Of a stretch of 19,696 bases of DNA, positions 1-14,346 are shown piece after piece. Under the pieces are notes generated by a model. It searched no databases. It was not told where the DNA came from and saw nothing but the letters and a program-made list of their open reading frames with translations. The first letter of the stretch is position 1. Every line of letters begins with the position of its first letter. Made by a program: the position numbers and the translations under genes. Where the stretch lies: contig NZ_CAMPHI010000066.1 of the NCBI RefSeq assembly GCF_946885955.1, forward strand, positions 1 through 19,696, given 5' to 3'. The DNA comes from an uncultured Pseudomonas sp. Its GTDB lineage: Bacteria > Pseudomonadota > Gammaproteobacteria > Pseudomonadales > Pseudomonadaceae.

Positions 1-157
1 CGCTATCGATCTTGTCGAAGTCGACCTTGGCGGAACCGAATACTTCGGAGCACACGCGAGTCAGAGCAGCGGTCAGGGTGGTTTTACCGTGGTCAACGTG
101 ACCGATGGTGCCTACGTTGACGTGCGGTTTGTTACGTTCAAACTTTTCTTTAGCCAC
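1..157 (-). CDS. tufA: Elongation factor Tu, 5' fragment (second tuf copy, distal gene of str operon)
   Basis: EF-Tu is the GTPase that delivers aminoacyl-tRNA to the ribosomal A site. Only the first 52 codons are in the window; the gene continues past base 1. The start is GTG at 157-155, read as [16 protein letters not shown], preceded by a GAGG ribosome-binding site. The P-loop GHVDHGKT (residues 19-26) is present. The encoded residues are identical to those of the complete tuf gene at 15476-16669, and the DNA aligns without gaps, with 11 differences, all silent or in the start codon. It begins 30 nt after the fusA stop, so it is the last gene of rpsL-rpsG-fusA-tuf and likely co-transcribed. 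The other copy starts with ATG. Identity of the product is certain; the A/B naming is by position only. Confidence 0.97.
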   Translation of the reverse strand, partial: MAKEKFERNKPHVNVGTIGHVDHGKTTLTAALTRVCSEVFGSAKVDFDKIDS

Positions 158-187
158 GACAGTGAACCTCTTGCCTAAAGGGGCGGA

Positions 188-2290
188 TTAGCCTTGTTTT
201 TTAACGAGTGCTTCGACGATGTTCGACGGAGCTTCGGAGTATTTGGAGAATTCCATGGAGTAGCTCGCGCGACCCTGGGACATGGAACGAACGTCGGTCG
301 CATAACCGAACATCTCACCCAGCGGAACTTCGGCACGGATAACCTTGCCGGACACTGTGTCTTCCATCCCCTGAATCAGACCACGACGACGGTTCAGGTC
401 ACCCATCACGTCACCCATGTAGTCCTCAGGTGTTACAACTTCTACCTTCATGATCGGCTCAAGCACTACACCGCCGCCCTTCTGGGCCAGTTGCTTGGTC
501 GCCATGGAAGCAGCCACCTTGAACGCCATCTCGTTGGAGTCGACGTCGTGGTAGGAGCCGTCGAAGACGGTAGCCTTCAGACCGATAAGCGGATAACCGG
601 CGACAACGCCGTTCTTCATCTGCTCCTCGATACCCTTCTGGATCGCAGGAATGTATTCCTTCGGAACCACACCACCAACCACTTCGTTGGTGAACTGCAG
701 ACCTTCAACACCCTCTTCAGCAGGGGAGAAGCGAATCCAGCAGTGACCGAACTGACCACGACCACCGGACTGACGAACGAATTTGCCTTCGATTTCGCAG
801 TTTTTGGTGATCTTCTCGCGGTAGGAAACCTGCGGCTTACCGATGTTGGCCTCGACGTTGAACTCGCGCTTCATGCGGTCAACGAGGATGTCCAGGTGCA
901 GCTCGCCCATACCGGAAATAATGGTCTGGCCAGTCTCTTCATCGGTCTTGACGCGGAAAGACGGGTCTTCCTGAGCAAGCTTGCCCAGTGCGATACCCAT
1001 TTTTTCCTGGTCATCCTTGGTCTTCGGCTCAACAGCAACCGAGATAACCGGCTCCGGGAAGTCCATACGCACCAGGATGATCGGCTTCTCGAGCGAGCAC
1101 AGGGTGTCACCGGTGGTGACGTCCTTCATGCCGATCAGAGCAGCGATGTCGCCAGCGCGGCACTCTTTGATCTCTTCACGACTGTTGGCGTGCATCTGCA
1201 CCATACGACCAACGCGCTCTTTCTTGCCTTTAACCGAGTTCAGAACGCCGTCACCGGAGCTCAGTACACCCGAGTAAACGCGAGCGAACGTCAGCGTACC
1301 AACGAAGGGGTCGGTAGCAATCTTGAACGCGAGAGCGGAGAACGGCTCGTCGTCGCTTGCATGACGCTCCATCTCGACGGTTTCGTCGTCGACATCGGAA
1401 CCCTTGATCGCCGGGATATCCACCGGAGCCGGGAGATAATCGATAACGGCGTCGAGAACCAGGGGCACACCCTTGTTCTTGAAGGAGGAACCGCAAACGG
1501 CCAGAACGATCTCACCAGCGATGGTGCGCTGACGCAGCGCGCCTTTGATTTCAGCAATGGTCAGCTCTTCGCCTTCCAGATACTTGTTCATCAGCTCTTC
1601 GTTGGCTTCGGCTGCCGCCTCGACCATATTGCCACGCCACTCTTCAGCCAGCTCCTGCAGCTCTGCCGGAATGGCTTCGCGGCGGGCAACCATGCCCTTG
1701 TCGGCATCGTCCCAGTAAACCGCTTCCATGTTGATCAGATCGATCTGACCCTGGAAGTTGTCCTCGGAACCAATGGCCAACTGGATTGGCACCGGAGTGT
1801 GACCCAGACGCTGCTTGATCTGACCGATCACGCGCAGGAAGTTGGCACCGGCACGGTCCATCTTGTTTACGTAAACAAGACGCGGAACGCCGTACTTGTT
1901 GGCCTGACGCCACACGGTTTCCGACTGCGGCTCAACACCGGAGGTACCGCAGAACACCACGACCGCGCCGTCGAGTACGCGCAGCGAGCGCTCTACTTCG
2001 ATGGTGAAGTCAACGTGCCCGGGGGTATCGATGATGTTGAAGCGGTGCTTCGGGAACTGCTTGGCAGAACCTTCCCAGAAAGCGGTAGTCGCTGCGGAGG
2101 TGATAGTGATACCACGCTCCTGCTCCTGCGCCATCCAGTCCATGGTCGCCGCACCGTCGTGCACTTCGCCCATCTTGTGGTTTACGCCTGTATAAAACAG
2201 GACACGCTCGGTGGTCGTGGTTTTACCCGCGTCCACGTGAGCCACGATACCGATGTTACGGTAACGGTTAATCGGTGTAGTACGAGCCAT
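188..2290 (-). CDS. fusA: Elongation factor G (EF-G)
   Basis: EF-G is the cytoplasmic GTPase that drives ribosomal translocation and, with RRF, ribosome recycling. The protein has 700 residues, normal for the family. The GTPase motifs are all visible: P-loop AHVDAGKT at 17-24, switch I RGITI at 59-63, DTPGH at 88-92 and NKMD at 142-145. The later beta-barrel, alpha/beta and domain IV/V regions follow without interruption, including GMGELHLDI and [13 protein letters not shown]. Start is ATG at 2290 with GAGGG upstream; the stop is TAA. It lies 30 nt after rpsG and 30 nt before tuf in the str operon. No TTA, CTA or TCA codon occurs in it, typical of a very highly expressed gene. Many Pseudomonas carry a second EF-G gene elsewhere, so this would be the fusA1 type; that is inference from context. 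Confidence 0.99.
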   Translation of the reverse strand: MARTTPINRYRNIGIVAHVDAGKTTTTERVLFYTGVNHKMGEVHDGAATMDWMAQEQERGITITSAATTAFWEGSAKQFPKHRFNIIDTPGHVDFTIEVERSLRVLDGAVVVFCGTSGVEPQSETVWRQANKYGVPRLVYVNKMDRAGANFLRVIGQIKQRLGHTPVPIQLAIGSEDNFQGQIDLINMEAVYWDDADKGMVARREAIPAELQELAEEWRGNMVEAAAEANEELMNKYLEGEELTIAEIKGALRQRTIAGEIVLAVCGSSFKNKGVPLVLDAVIDYLPAPVDIPAIKGSDVDDETVEMERHASDDEPFSALAFKIATDPFVGTLTFARVYSGVLSSGDGVLNSVKGKKERVGRMVQMHANSREEIKECRAGDIAALIGMKDVTTGDTLCSLEKPIILVRMDFPEPVISVAVEPKTKDDQEKMGIALGKLAQEDPSFRVKTDEETGQTIISGMGELHLDILVDRMKREFNVEANIGKPQVSYREKITKNCEIEGKFVRQSGGRGQFGHCWIRFSPAEEGVEGLQFTNEVVGGVVPKEYIPAIQKGIEEQMKNGVVAGYPLIGLKATVFDGSYHDVDSNEMAFKVAASMATKQLAQKGGGVVLEPIMKVEVVTPEDYMGDVMGDLNRRRGLIQGMEDTVSGKVIRAEVPLGEMFGYATDVRSMSQGRASYSMEFSKYSEAPSNIVEALVKKQG

Positions 2291-2320
2291 AAAGCCCTCG
2301 CAAGTTTAGAAGCGCAAAAA

Positions 2321-2908
<588 letters not shown>

Positions 2909-3280
2909 TCACTTAGGACGCTTGGTACCGTACTTCGAACGACCCTGGTTACGGCCTTTAACGCCGGAAGTATCCAGAGAGCCGCGCACGGTGTGGTAAC
3001 GCACACCTGGCAAGTCTTTTACACGGCCGCCACGAATCAGGACGACGCTGTGCTCTTGCAGGTTGTGGCCTTCACCACCGATGTACGAGGAAACCTCGAA
3101 ACCGTTGGTCAGACGCACACGGCAAACTTTACGCAATGCCGAGTTAGGTTTTTTCGGCGTAGTGGTATACACGCGAGTGCATACGCCACGACGTTGCGGG
3201 CAGTTCTGCAGCGCAGGTACGTCGGATTTCTCGACGATACGCTTACGCGGCTGACGTACCAGCTGGTTGATAGTTGCCAT
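2909..3280 (-). CDS. rpsL: 30S ribosomal protein S12
   Basis: S12 sits at the decoding centre of the 30S subunit and controls translational fidelity. The 123-aa protein starts [20 protein letters not shown] and is uninterrupted to TGA. Lys43 (in [11 protein letters not shown]) and Lys88 (in [11 protein letters not shown]) are both lysine, the wild-type, streptomycin-sensitive state at the two classical resistance positions. Asp89, the residue that RimO methylthiolates in E. coli, is also present. Start is ATG at 3280 with GGAG a few bases upstream. It is the first gene of rpsL-rpsG-fusA-tuf and follows an intrinsic terminator that closes the rpoBC unit, so it should have its own promoter in the A/T-rich stretch 3281-3330. 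I could not define convincing -35/-10 boxes there. Confidence 0.99.
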
Positions 3281-3329
3281 CTACTAGCTCCACTGTTGTC
3301 TTGCGACACTATTTATTTTCAACAAAAGC

Positions 3330-3356
3330 AAAAAATGGCAGAGCATTCGCCCTGCC
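3330..3356 (-). terminator. Intrinsic terminator between rpoC and rpsL
   Basis: On the minus strand an 8-bp stem GGCAGGGC/GCTCTGCC (one G-U pair) with loop GAAT is followed by a run of six T. It is the last of three hairpins after rpoC and lies 50 nt before rpsL. It should end rplKAJL-rpoBC transcription and insulate the str operon, although readthrough is possible. Confidence 0.85.
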
Positions 3357-3362
3357 AAATTT

Positions 3363-3396
3363 AGGGGTGCATGAGTCTAATGAGACTCAAGCCCCT
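3363..3396 (-). other. Hairpin in rpoC-rpsL intergenic region
   Basis: A two-part stem: AGGGG/CCCCT outside and TGAGTCT/AGACTCA inside, with loop CATT and a few unpaired bases between. It has no T-tract, so it is probably not a terminator itself; a role in 3'-end protection or processing is a guess. Confidence 0.6.
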
Positions 3397-3409
3397 AGTC
3401 AAGGTACAA

Positions 3410-3431
3410 CCCCGCTGCCGAAACAGCGGGG
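3410..3431 (-). terminator. Hairpin directly after rpoC, terminator-like
   Basis: A perfect 8-bp GC-rich stem CCCCGCTG/CAGCGGGG with loop TTTCGG starts 8 nt after the rpoC stop. The following bases (TTGTACC) make only a poor U-tract, so it may act as a weak terminator or an RNA 3'-end stabiliser ahead of the stronger terminator 54 nt further on. Confidence 0.55.
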
Positions 3432-3439
3432 AGGCGTCC

Positions 3440-7639
<4,200 letters not shown>

Positions 7640-7661
7640 GGCCTTTCCTCCTGGCGGAGCA

Positions 7662-7688
7662 GAGAGCGGGCTATGCAGCCCCGCTCTC
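7662..7688 (-). other. Hairpin in rpoB-rpoC spacer before the rpoC ribosome-binding site
   Basis: Minus-strand GAGAGCGGG pairs with CCCGCTCTC, and an inner CT/AG pair extends the stem past a bulged G to a GCAT loop. It fills the middle of the 64-nt rpoB-rpoC spacer and ends 12 nt before the AGGAGG site. There is no T-tract, so a terminator is unlikely; it may space or isolate the TTG-started rpoC initiation region or serve as a processing site. Confidence 0.6.
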
Positions 7689-7703
7689 GATTCGCGTCAC
7701 GTG

Positions 7704-10700
7704 TTATTCGGTTTCCAGATCGATGTCGATACCCAGCGAACGGATCTCTTTGATCAGTACGTTGAAGGACTCGGGCATGCCCGGCTCCATACGGTGATCA
7801 CCGTCCACGATGTTTTTGTACATCTTGGTACGGCCGTTCACGTCGTCCGACTTCACGGTCAGCATTTCCTGCAGGGTGTAGGCGGCGCCATAGGCTTCCA
7901 GTGCCCAGACCTCCATCTCCCCGAAGCGCTGACCACCGAACTGCGCCTTACCACCCAGCGGCTGCTGAGTAACCAGGCTGTAGGAACCCGTGGAACGCGC
8001 GTGCATCTTGTCGTCCACCAGGTGGTTCAGTTTCAGCATGTACATGTAGCCGACCGTGGTCGGACGCTCGAACTGGTTACCGGTACGACCGTCGATCAGG
8101 CGCATCTGCCCGCTCTCCGGCAGATCGGCCAGCTTGAGCATGGCCTTGATCTCGCTTTCCTTGGCACCGTCGAACACCGGCGTGGCCATGGGCACACCGC
8201 CTTTGAGGTTGTGCGCCAGGTTGAGGATTTCCTGATCGCTCAGTTCGTCCAGGTTTTCCTGACGGCCGCCGATCTCGTTGTAGATCTGCTGCATGAACTT
8301 GCGCAGCTCGGCGACTTTGCGTTGCTCCTCGAGCATCCGGTTGATCTTCTCGCCCAGGCCCTTGGCCGCGAGGCCCAGGTGGGTTTCGAGGATCTGCCCA
8401 ACGTTCATACGCGAAGGTACACCCAGCGGGTTCAGGACGATGTCGACCGGCGTACCGTTGACGTCGTGCGGCATGTCTTCGACCGGCATGATCACCGAGA
8501 CCACACCCTTGTTACCGTGACGACCGGCCATCTTGTCGCCCGGCTGGATGCGGCGGCGGATTGCCAGGTAGACCTTGACGATCTTCAGTACGCCCGGCGC
8601 CAGGTCATCGCCCTGCTGCAGCTTGCGCTTCTTGTCTTCGAACTTGTCGTCGAGCAACTGACGGCGGTCGGAGATATAGGCCTGGGCCTTTTCCAACTGC
8701 TCGTTCAGCGCGTCGTCAGCCATGCGCAGTTTGAACCACTGACCGTGCTCGAGACCGTCGAGCACTTCATCGGTGATATCCGCGCCCTTCTTCAGGCCAG
8801 CGCCACCTTCGACCTTCTTGCCGACCAAAGCTGCACGCAGACGCTCGAAGGTTGCACCTTCGACGATGCGGAACTCTTCGTTGAGGTCCTTACGGATCTC
8901 GTCGAGCTGCATCTTCTCGATCGACAACGCACGAGCGTCGCGCTCGACGCCATCGCGGGTGAAGACCTGAACGTCGATGACGGTACCCTTGGTGCCGGTC
9001 GGCACGCGCAGGGAGGTGTCCTTAACGTCGGACGCTTTCTCACCGAAGATCGCGCGCAGCAGCTTCTCTTCCGGCGTCAGCTGGGTCTCGCCTTTCGGCG
9101 TCACCTTGCCAACCAGGATGTCGCCTGGGCCGACTTCGGCACCGACATAAACGATACCGGCTTCGTCCAGCTTGTTCAGCGCAGACTCACCGACGTTCGG
9201 GATATCGGAAGTGATTTCTTCCGAGCCGAGCTTGGTGTCACGCGCCACACAGGTGAGTTCCTGAATGTGGATCGTGGTGAAGCGGTCTTCTTGAACCACG
9301 CGCTCGGAGAGACAGATGGAGTCTTCGAAGTTGAAACCGTTCCACGGCATGAACGCCACGCGCATGTTCTGACCCAGCGCCAGTTCACCCATGTCGGTGG
9401 ACGGACCGTCGGCCAGGATGTCGCTGCGCGAAACCTGATCGCCCTTGCTCACAAGCGGACGCTGGTTGATGCAGGTGTTCTGGTTGGAGCGGGTGTACTT
9501 GGTCAGGTTGTAGATATCGACACCGGCTTCACCGGTCTCGACTTCCGCATCGTTGACGCGGACTACGATACGGCTGGCATCGACCGAGTCGATCACACCA
9601 CCACGACGCGCTACCACGCAAACGCCGGAGTCACGGGCGACGTTGCGCTCCATGCCGGTACCGACCAACGGCTTGTCGGCACGCAGAGTCGGTACGGCCT
9701 GACGCTGCATGTTCGAACCCATCAACGCACGGTTGGCGTCGTCGTGCTCGAGGAACGGAATCAACGAAGCGGCGACCGAAACCACCTGCTTCGGCGACAC
9801 GTCCATCAGGGTCACGTCTTCCGGCGCCTTGACGGTGAACTCGTTGAGGTGACGTACGGCCACCAGCTCATCGATCAGCTGGCCTTTCTCGTTCATCATC
9901 GCCGAAGCCTGGGCGATCACGTGATCGGCCTCTTCGATGGCGGAGAGGAAGACGATCTCGTCGGTCACCAGGGTGTCTTTCACCACACGGTACGGGCTCT
10001 CGAGGAAGCCGTACTGGTTGGTGCGCGCATAGGCGGCCAACGAGTTGATCAGACCAATGTTCGGACCTTCAGGGGTCTCGATCGGGCACACACGGCCGTA
10101 GTGGGTCGGGTGTACGTCGCGGACTTCGAAACCGGCGCGCTCACGGGTCAGACCGCCCGGGCCGAGTGCGGAAACGCGGCGCTTGTGGGTGATCTCGGAG
10201 AGCGGGTTGTTCTGGTCCATGAACTGCGAGAGCTGGCTGGAACCGAAGAACTCCTTCACCGCCGCCGCAACCGGCTTGGCGTTGATCAGATCCTGCGGCA
10301 TCAGGCCTTCGCTTTCTGCCATCGACAGACGTTCCTTGACCGCGCGCTCAACACGCACCAGGCCCACACGGAACTGGTTCTCGGCCATCTCACCGACGCA
10401 ACGCACGCGACGGTTACCCAGGTGGTCGATGTCGTCGACGATGCCCTTGCCGTTACGGATGTCGACCAGGGTCTTGAGAACCTCGACGATATCTTCGCGG
10501 CTCAGCACGCCCGAACCTTCGATTTCGGTGCGACCGATACGACGGTTGAACTTCATCCGGCCCACGGCGGACAGATCGTAACGCTCTGCGCTGAAGAACA
10601 GATTGTTGAACAGGGTCTCGGCAGCATCCTTGGTTGGCGGCTCGCCAGGACGCATCATGCGATAGATTTCGACCAGCGCTTCCAACTGATTGGTGGTGCT

Positions 10701-11777
10701 GTCGATCTTCAAGGTATCGGAGATGAACGGACCGCAATCGATATCGTTGGTGTACAGGGTTTCGATGCGCACAACCTGAGCCTTGACCACTTTGGCCAGG
10801 ATCTCGACGTTCAGCTCGGTGTTGCACTCGGCGATGATTTCGCCGGTAGCCGGGTGCACGATGGCTTTGGCCGTGGTGCGACCGATCAGATAATCGATCG
10901 GCACTTCCAGTTCTTTAATACCGGCCTTGTCCAACTGATTGATATGGCGCGCGGTGATACGGCGGCCTTGCTCAACGATGACCTTACCCTTCTCGTCCTT
11001 GATGTCGAGAACGGCGATTTCACCACGCAGACGCTGCGGAACCAACTCCAGGTTCAGGGACTCACCCTTCACGTGGAATACGTTGGTGGCATAGAAAGCG
11101 TCCAACACTTCCTCAGTGCTGTAACCCAGCGCACGCAGCAGTACCGATGCCGGCAGCTTGCGGCGGCGGTCGATCCGGACGAACACGGCATCTTTCGGGT
11201 CGAACTCGAAGTCCAACCAGGAGCCGCGGTAAGGAATGATGCGCGCGGAGTACAGCAGCTTGCCGGAACTATGGGTCTTGCCACGGTCGTGGTCGAAGAA
11301 CACACCCGGGGAGCGGTGCAACTGGGAGACGATAACGCGCTCGGTACCGTTGATAACGAAGGTACCGTTCTCGGTCATCAGGGGGATTTCCCCCATGTAA
11401 ACTTCTTGTTCCTTAATGTCCTTGATCGCTTTGTTCGACGATTCTTTGTCGAAAATGATCAGGCGCACTTTTACCCGCAGCGGCACGGCGAATGTAACGC
11501 CCCGCAGAACGCATTCTTTGACATCAAAAGCCGGCTCGCCCAAGCGATAACCGACATACTCCAGAGCAGCATTGCCGGAATAGCTGATAATCGGGAAAAC
11601 AGACTTGAAGGCCGCATGCAGGCCAATGTCGCGGAACTGGTCCTTGCTTGCCCCTGCCTGCAGGAATTCGCGATACGAATCCAGCTGGATGGCCAGGAGA
11701 TAAGGCACATCCATGACATCCGGCAACTTGCTAAAGTCCTTGCGGATACGTTTTTTCTCAGTGTATGAGTAAGCCAT
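7704..11777 (-). CDS. rpoB: DNA-directed RNA polymerase subunit beta
   Basis: Beta forms the other jaw of RNA polymerase and binds rifampicin. The protein has 1357 residues, starting [15 protein letters not shown] at ATG 11777 with GGGGA upstream. The rifampicin pocket spans [12 protein letters not shown] (513-524) through RRVSALGP; Gln518, Asp521, His531, Arg534 and Ser536 are the susceptible-type residues. Later landmarks include [12 protein letters not shown], the [12 protein letters not shown] loop and the C-terminal [25 protein letters not shown] segment that contacts beta'. It follows rplL after 217 nt that contain an attenuator, and precedes rpoC by 64 nt. Apart from a TCA at Ser4, it uses no TTA, CTA or TCA codon, indicating strong codon selection. 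Confidence 0.99.
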   Translation of the reverse strand: MAYSYTEKKRIRKDFSKLPDVMDVPYLLAIQLDSYREFLQAGASKDQFRDIGLHAAFKSVFPIISYSGNAALEYVGYRLGEPAFDVKECVLRGVTFAVPLRVKVRLIIFDKESSNKAIKDIKEQEVYMGEIPLMTENGTFVINGTERVIVSQLHRSPGVFFDHDRGKTHSSGKLLYSARIIPYRGSWLDFEFDPKDAVFVRIDRRRKLPASVLLRALGYSTEEVLDAFYATNVFHVKGESLNLELVPQRLRGEIAVLDIKDEKGKVIVEQGRRITARHINQLDKAGIKELEVPIDYLIGRTTAKAIVHPATGEIIAECNTELNVEILAKVVKAQVVRIETLYTNDIDCGPFISDTLKIDSTTNQLEALVEIYRMMRPGEPPTKDAAETLFNNLFFSAERYDLSAVGRMKFNRRIGRTEIEGSGVLSREDIVEVLKTLVDIRNGKGIVDDIDHLGNRRVRCVGEMAENQFRVGLVRVERAVKERLSMAESEGLMPQDLINAKPVAAAVKEFFGSSQLSQFMDQNNPLSEITHKRRVSALGPGGLTRERAGFEVRDVHPTHYGRVCPIETPEGPNIGLINSLAAYARTNQYGFLESPYRVVKDTLVTDEIVFLSAIEEADHVIAQASAMMNEKGQLIDELVAVRHLNEFTVKAPEDVTLMDVSPKQVVSVAASLIPFLEHDDANRALMGSNMQRQAVPTLRADKPLVGTGMERNVARDSGVCVVARRGGVIDSVDASRIVVRVNDAEVETGEAGVDIYNLTKYTRSNQNTCINQRPLVSKGDQVSRSDILADGPSTDMGELALGQNMRVAFMPWNGFNFEDSICLSERVVQEDRFTTIHIQELTCVARDTKLGSEEITSDIPNVGESALNKLDEAGIVYVGAEVGPGDILVGKVTPKGETQLTPEEKLLRAIFGEKASDVKDTSLRVPTGTKGTVIDVQVFTRDGVERDARALSIEKMQLDEIRKDLNEEFRIVEGATFERLRAALVGKKVEGGAGLKKGADITDEVLDGLEHGQWFKLRMADDALNEQLEKAQAYISDRRQLLDDKFEDKKRKLQQGDDLAPGVLKIVKVYLAIRRRIQPGDKMAGRHGNKGVVSVIMPVEDMPHDVNGTPVDIVLNPLGVPSRMNVGQILETHLGLAAKGLGEKINRMLEEQRKVAELRKFMQQIYNEIGGRQENLDELSDQEILNLAHNLKGGVPMATPVFDGAKESEIKAMLKLADLPESGQMRLIDGRTGNQFERPTTVGYMYMLKLNHLVDDKMHARSTGSYSLVTQQPLGGKAQFGGQRFGEMEVWALEAYGAAYTLQEMLTVKSDDVNGRTKMYKNIVDGDHRMEPGMPESFNVLIKEIRSLGIDIDLETE

Positions 11778-11919
11778 CAGCGTTCCCCAGCTTGGTCACC
11801 TGCTTATTGGCCCCTCCGACGGGAGTTGCCAGAAACTCTTGCAAACCCTAAGTTTGCGCCGCCATATCGGGCGGGATTTCACGCCCCGGGCCAGCTCATG
11901 ATTAGCCGACCTAGAACGG

Positions 11920-11948
11920 AAAAAGGCCGGTGGCAAAAGCCACCAGCC
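11920..11948 (-). terminator. Attenuator (intrinsic terminator) between rplL and rpoB
   Basis: A 10-bp stem GGCTGGTGGC/GCCACCGGCC (one G-U pair) with a TTTT loop is followed directly by five T. It starts 47 nt after the rplL stop and lies about 140 nt before rpoB. A partial terminator at this place is known from E. coli, where it makes ribosomal-protein mRNA more abundant than rpoBC mRNA. The position and structure here suit the same function. Confidence 0.85.
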
Positions 11949-11994
11949 ATCAGCCTTACGCGAGTCGCTCGGGCTGTAGACGCAAGGTCGTCGC

Positions 11995-12360
11995 TTACTT
12001 GAGCTCGACTTTGGCGCCAGCTTCTTCCAGAACCTTCTTGGCAGCTTCGGCTTCGTCTTTCGAGACGCCTTCCTTGACCACGCCAGGAGCGCCGTCAACT
12101 ACTGCTTTGGCTTCTTTCAGACCCAGACCGGTCAGCTCGCGAACAGCCTTGATCACGTTTACTTTCTTCTCGCCGGCTTCAACCAGAACGATGTTGAATT
12201 CGGTTTGTTCTTCAGCAACAGCAGCAACAGCGACAGCCGGGCCAGCAGCGGCAGCTGCGGATACGCCGAACTTCTCTTCCATTGCCTTGATCAGTTCAAC
12301 AACTTCCAGAACGGTTTTCTGGCCGATTGCTTCGATGATGTCTTCGTTAGACAGAGCCAT
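11995..12360 (-). CDS. rplL: 50S ribosomal protein L7/L12
   Basis: L7/L12 forms the multimeric flexible stalk of the 50S subunit that recruits and activates translational GTPases. The 121-aa acidic protein has the N-terminal dimerisation region (residues 1-32), an Ala-rich hinge (about 35-50, [18 protein letters not shown]) and the C-terminal globular domain (53-121) with [21 protein letters not shown], the factor-binding helix region. Start is ATG at 12360 with AGGA upstream. It lies 76 nt after rplJ. The attenuator downstream lets it be transcribed more than rpoBC, which fits the several copies needed per ribosome. Confidence 0.99.
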   Translation of the reverse strand: MALSNEDIIEAIGQKTVLEVVELIKAMEEKFGVSAAAAAGPAVAVAAVAEEQTEFNIVLVEAGEKKVNVIKAVRELTGLGLKEAKAVVDGAPGVVKEGVSKDEAEAAKKVLEEAGAKVELK

Positions 12361-12436
12361 GACTCTAATTCCTGTATTTAGTGGACAGCCTTCGCGGCCA
12401 TCAAATTAAATGAATAAGCGAGAGAGAAGCGCTGCC

Positions 12437-12937
12437 TTAAGCGGCGGCGGATTCTTTCTGGTCGCGAACAGCTGCCAAAGTACGAACGAACTTGCTGGTG
12501 GCGCCTTGGATCACGCTCATCAGCTGAGAAATCGCTTCGTCGTAGGTCGGCAAAGTTGCCAGTACGTCGATCTGGTTGGCTGCAATGAACTGACCTTCGA
12601 ACGCAGCTGCTTTGATCTCGAACTTGTCCTGCCCCTTCGCGAACTCTTTGAAAATACGGGCAGCAGCGCCCGGATGTTCATTGGAGAAAGCGATCAGGGT
12701 CGGGCCACTGAACACGTCGTTGAGCACGTCATACTGAGTGCCTTCAACGGCGCGACGCAGCAGGGTGTTACGTACGACTTTCACGTACACACCTGAAGCG
12801 CGGGCCTCTTTACGGAGTCCGGTCATAGCAGATACGGTCACGCCGCGGGCATCAGCCACGACAGCGGACAGGGCAGCTTTGGCAGCCTCGTTGACTTCAG
12901 CGACGATGGCCTTCTTGTCTTCGAGTTTAATTGCCAC
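12437..12937 (-). CDS. rplJ: 50S ribosomal protein L10
   Basis: L10 anchors L7/L12 dimers to the 23S rRNA at the stalk base, and the L10-L7/L12 complex represses its own mRNA. The protein is 166 aa, beginning (M)[19 protein letters not shown] and ending in Ala-rich [10 protein letters not shown] place the start at GTG 12937: the family begins at this point and AGGAGTG sits at the right distance. An in-frame codon 33 nt upstream would add 11 residues unlike the family. It is preceded by a 210-nt leader with L10-type RNA structure and followed by rplL after 76 nt. Confidence 0.97.
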   Translation of the reverse strand: MAIKLEDKKAIVAEVNEAAKAALSAVVADARGVTVSAMTGLRKEARASGVYVKVVRNTLLRRAVEGTQYDVLNDVFSGPTLIAFSNEHPGAAARIFKEFAKGQDKFEIKAAAFEGQFIAANQIDVLATLPTYDEAISQLMSVIQGATSKFVRTLAAVRDQKESAAA

Positions 12938-12963
12938 GGGTTCACTCCTGGATGTTACCGTTT

Positions 12964-13085
12964 CGTCCAACCGAAGCTGGACGGCGTCTTGGTGTCTGAT
13001 TCGGTAAGAATCGGGAGCACCATCTGCGTAGGCCGCTGGAAATCGCTTTCCAGATTTAAGGCTTTCGCCACCTACGGTCTTGGAT
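12964..13085 (-). promoter_or_regulatory. Ribosomal protein L10 leader (rplJ mRNA autoregulatory region)
   Basis: The rplA-rplJ spacer folds as expected for the L10-leader family. On the minus strand GTAGG (13075-13071) pairs with CCTAC (13032-13028), enclosing TGGCGAAAGCC and a 7-bp hairpin CTGGAAA/TTTCCAG with a GCGA (GNRA-type) tetraloop at 13036-13053. Then comes CAGATGGTG, where GGTG pairs with CACC around GATTC/GAATC (12991-13021), and an 8-bp stem with a UUCG tetraloop at 12964-12983, about 20 nt before the rplJ ribosome-binding site. In E. coli the L10-L7/L12 complex binds this leader to repress translation. The assignment is from sequence pattern, not a covariance-model search. Confidence 0.8.
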
Positions 13086-13147
13086 AGCCCCCGCCAGGCA
13101 GGGACCCCAATTTTTCAAGCCGGCGCAATCGACGCACCGGCACCTAA

Positions 13148-13843
13148 TTACGCGTCGAGCGAAGACTGGTCGATGATCAGACCAGGACCCATGGTGGTGC
13201 TCAGGGTCACACGCTTGACGTAGACGCCCTTGGAGGTCGACGGCTTCAGGCGCTTCAAATCGGAGATCAGAGCTTCAACGTTCTGCTTCAGCTTCTCAGC
13301 ATCGAAGCCGACCTTACCCACGGAACCGTGAATAATGCCGTTCTTGTCGGTACGGAAACGCACCTGACCGGCTTTGGCGTTCTTGACGGCGGTAGCGACG
13401 TCCGGGGTAACGGTGCCAACCTTCGGGTTAGGCATCAAACCACGCGGACCAAGAACCTGACCCAGCTGGCCGACAACGCGCATGGCGTCCGGCGAAGCGA
13501 TAACTACGTCATAGTTCAGGTCGCCGCCTTTCATTTCGGCAGCGAGTTCGTCCATACCCACGCGATCAGCGCCGGCAGCCAGCGCAGCTTCGGCAGCAGG
13601 ACCCTGGGTGAATACGGCAACGCGAACGCTCTTGCCGGAACCGTTCGGCAGAACGGTTGCACCGCGAACCACCTGGTCGGATTTACGCGGATCGACGCCC
13701 AGATTCACAGCAACGTCCACGGACTCGGAGAACTTGACGGCCGACAGCTCAGCCAGCAGGGCTGCAGCGTCAACAAAGTTATAGGCCTTGCCCGCTTCGA
13801 CTTTCTCGGCGATAGCCTTCTGACGCTTAGTCAACTTAGCCAT
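13148..13843 (-). CDS. rplA: 50S ribosomal protein L1
   Basis: L1 forms the mobile L1 stalk that guides deacylated tRNA out of the E site; in E. coli it also represses translation of the rplK-rplA mRNA. The 231-aa protein begins [19 protein letters not shown] and has conserved blocks [36 protein letters not shown] and [15 protein letters not shown]. Its ATG (13843-13841) overlaps the rplK stop by one base (TAATG), so the two are translationally coupled. A 210-nt leader follows before rplJ. Confidence 0.99.
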   Translation of the reverse strand: MAKLTKRQKAIAEKVEAGKAYNFVDAAALLAELSAVKFSESVDVAVNLGVDPRKSDQVVRGATVLPNGSGKSVRVAVFTQGPAAEAALAAGADRVGMDELAAEMKGGDLNYDVVIASPDAMRVVGQLGQVLGPRGLMPNPKVGTVTPDVATAVKNAKAGQVRFRTDKNGIIHGSVGKVGFDAEKLKQNVEALISDLKRLKPSTSKGVYVKRVTLSTTMGPGLIIDQSSLDA

Positions 13844-14274
13844 TACACACCCTCCACGTTGAGGCCCATGCTACGAGCCGAGCCGGCGATAGTGCGCACG
13901 GCGGCATCCATATCAGCTGCAGTCAGATCAGCCTGTTTGGTCTTGGCGATCTCTTCCAGCTGAGCGCGGGTTACGGTACCGACCTTGACGGTGTTCGGAC
14001 GCGCCGAACCGCTAGTCAGGCCAGCAGCCTTCTTCAACAGAACCGAAGCAGGGGTGCTTTTGGTTTCGAAAGTAAAGCTGCGGTCGCTATATACAGTGAT
14101 GATCACGGGAGTCGGCAGACCGGGTTCCATACCCTGGGTCTTGGCGTTGAACGCCTTGCAGAATTCCATGATGTTCACACCGTGCTGACCCAGAGCTGGA
14201 CCGACGGGCGGGCTCGGGTTGGCCTGTGCAGCCTTTACTTGCAGCTTGATATAAGCTGTTATTTTCTTAGCCAT
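13843..14274 (-). CDS. rplK: 50S ribosomal protein L11
   Basis: L11 sits at the GTPase-associated centre of the 50S subunit, contacts EF-G and is needed for RelA activation in the stringent response. The 143-aa protein begins [20 protein letters not shown]; the proline-containing loop [21 protein letters not shown] at 21-41 belongs to the N-terminal domain region bound by thiostrepton-class drugs. The C-terminal RNA-binding domain ends [13 protein letters not shown]. Start is ATG at 14274 with GGAG upstream. It is the first gene after the nusG terminator, so it should head its own transcription unit rplKAJL-rpoBC; it overlaps rplA by one base. Confidence 0.99.
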   Translation of the reverse strand: MAKKITAYIKLQVKAAQANPSPPVGPALGQHGVNIMEFCKAFNAKTQGMEPGLPTPVIITVYSDRSFTFETKSTPASVLLKKAAGLTSGSARPNTVKVGTVTRAQLEEIAKTKQADLTAADMDAAVRTIAGSARSMGLNVEGV

Positions 14275-14317
14275 GAGCTACTCCAATTGCGGGTGCTAGC
14301 GCCTTTCGGCTCCCCGG

Positions 14318-14346
14318 TTATTACCTGTTTATCCCAGTGACGACAA
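14318..14346 (-). promoter_or_regulatory. Candidate promoter for rplKAJL-rpoBC
   Basis: A promoter is expected here because an intrinsic terminator closes nusG just upstream. The best boxes I find are TTGTCG (14346-14341) and TAATAA (14323-14318) separated by 17 nt. The -10 matches the consensus at only three of six positions, so the exact placement is tentative. The -35 begins inside the T-tract of the terminator. Confidence 0.35.

Noticed and set aside
2909..3280. Possible streptomycin-resistance changes in rpsL
   Set aside because: Lys43 and Lys88 are both wild type.
10180..10245. Possible rifampicin-resistance changes in the rpoB pocket
   Set aside because: Gln518, Asp521, His531, Arg534 and Ser536 all match the susceptible sequence.
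7701..11768. 1355-aa open frame on the plus strand opposite rpoB
   Set aside because: It is in exact register with rpoB codons and exists because rpoB avoids TTA, CTA and TCA. The translation has no recognisable domains and the gene beneath is certain.
12938..12970. Longer rplJ with an 11-residue N-terminal extension
   Set aside because: The family starts at (M)AIKLEDKKA, and the AGGAGTG ribosome-binding site serves the GTG at 12937.
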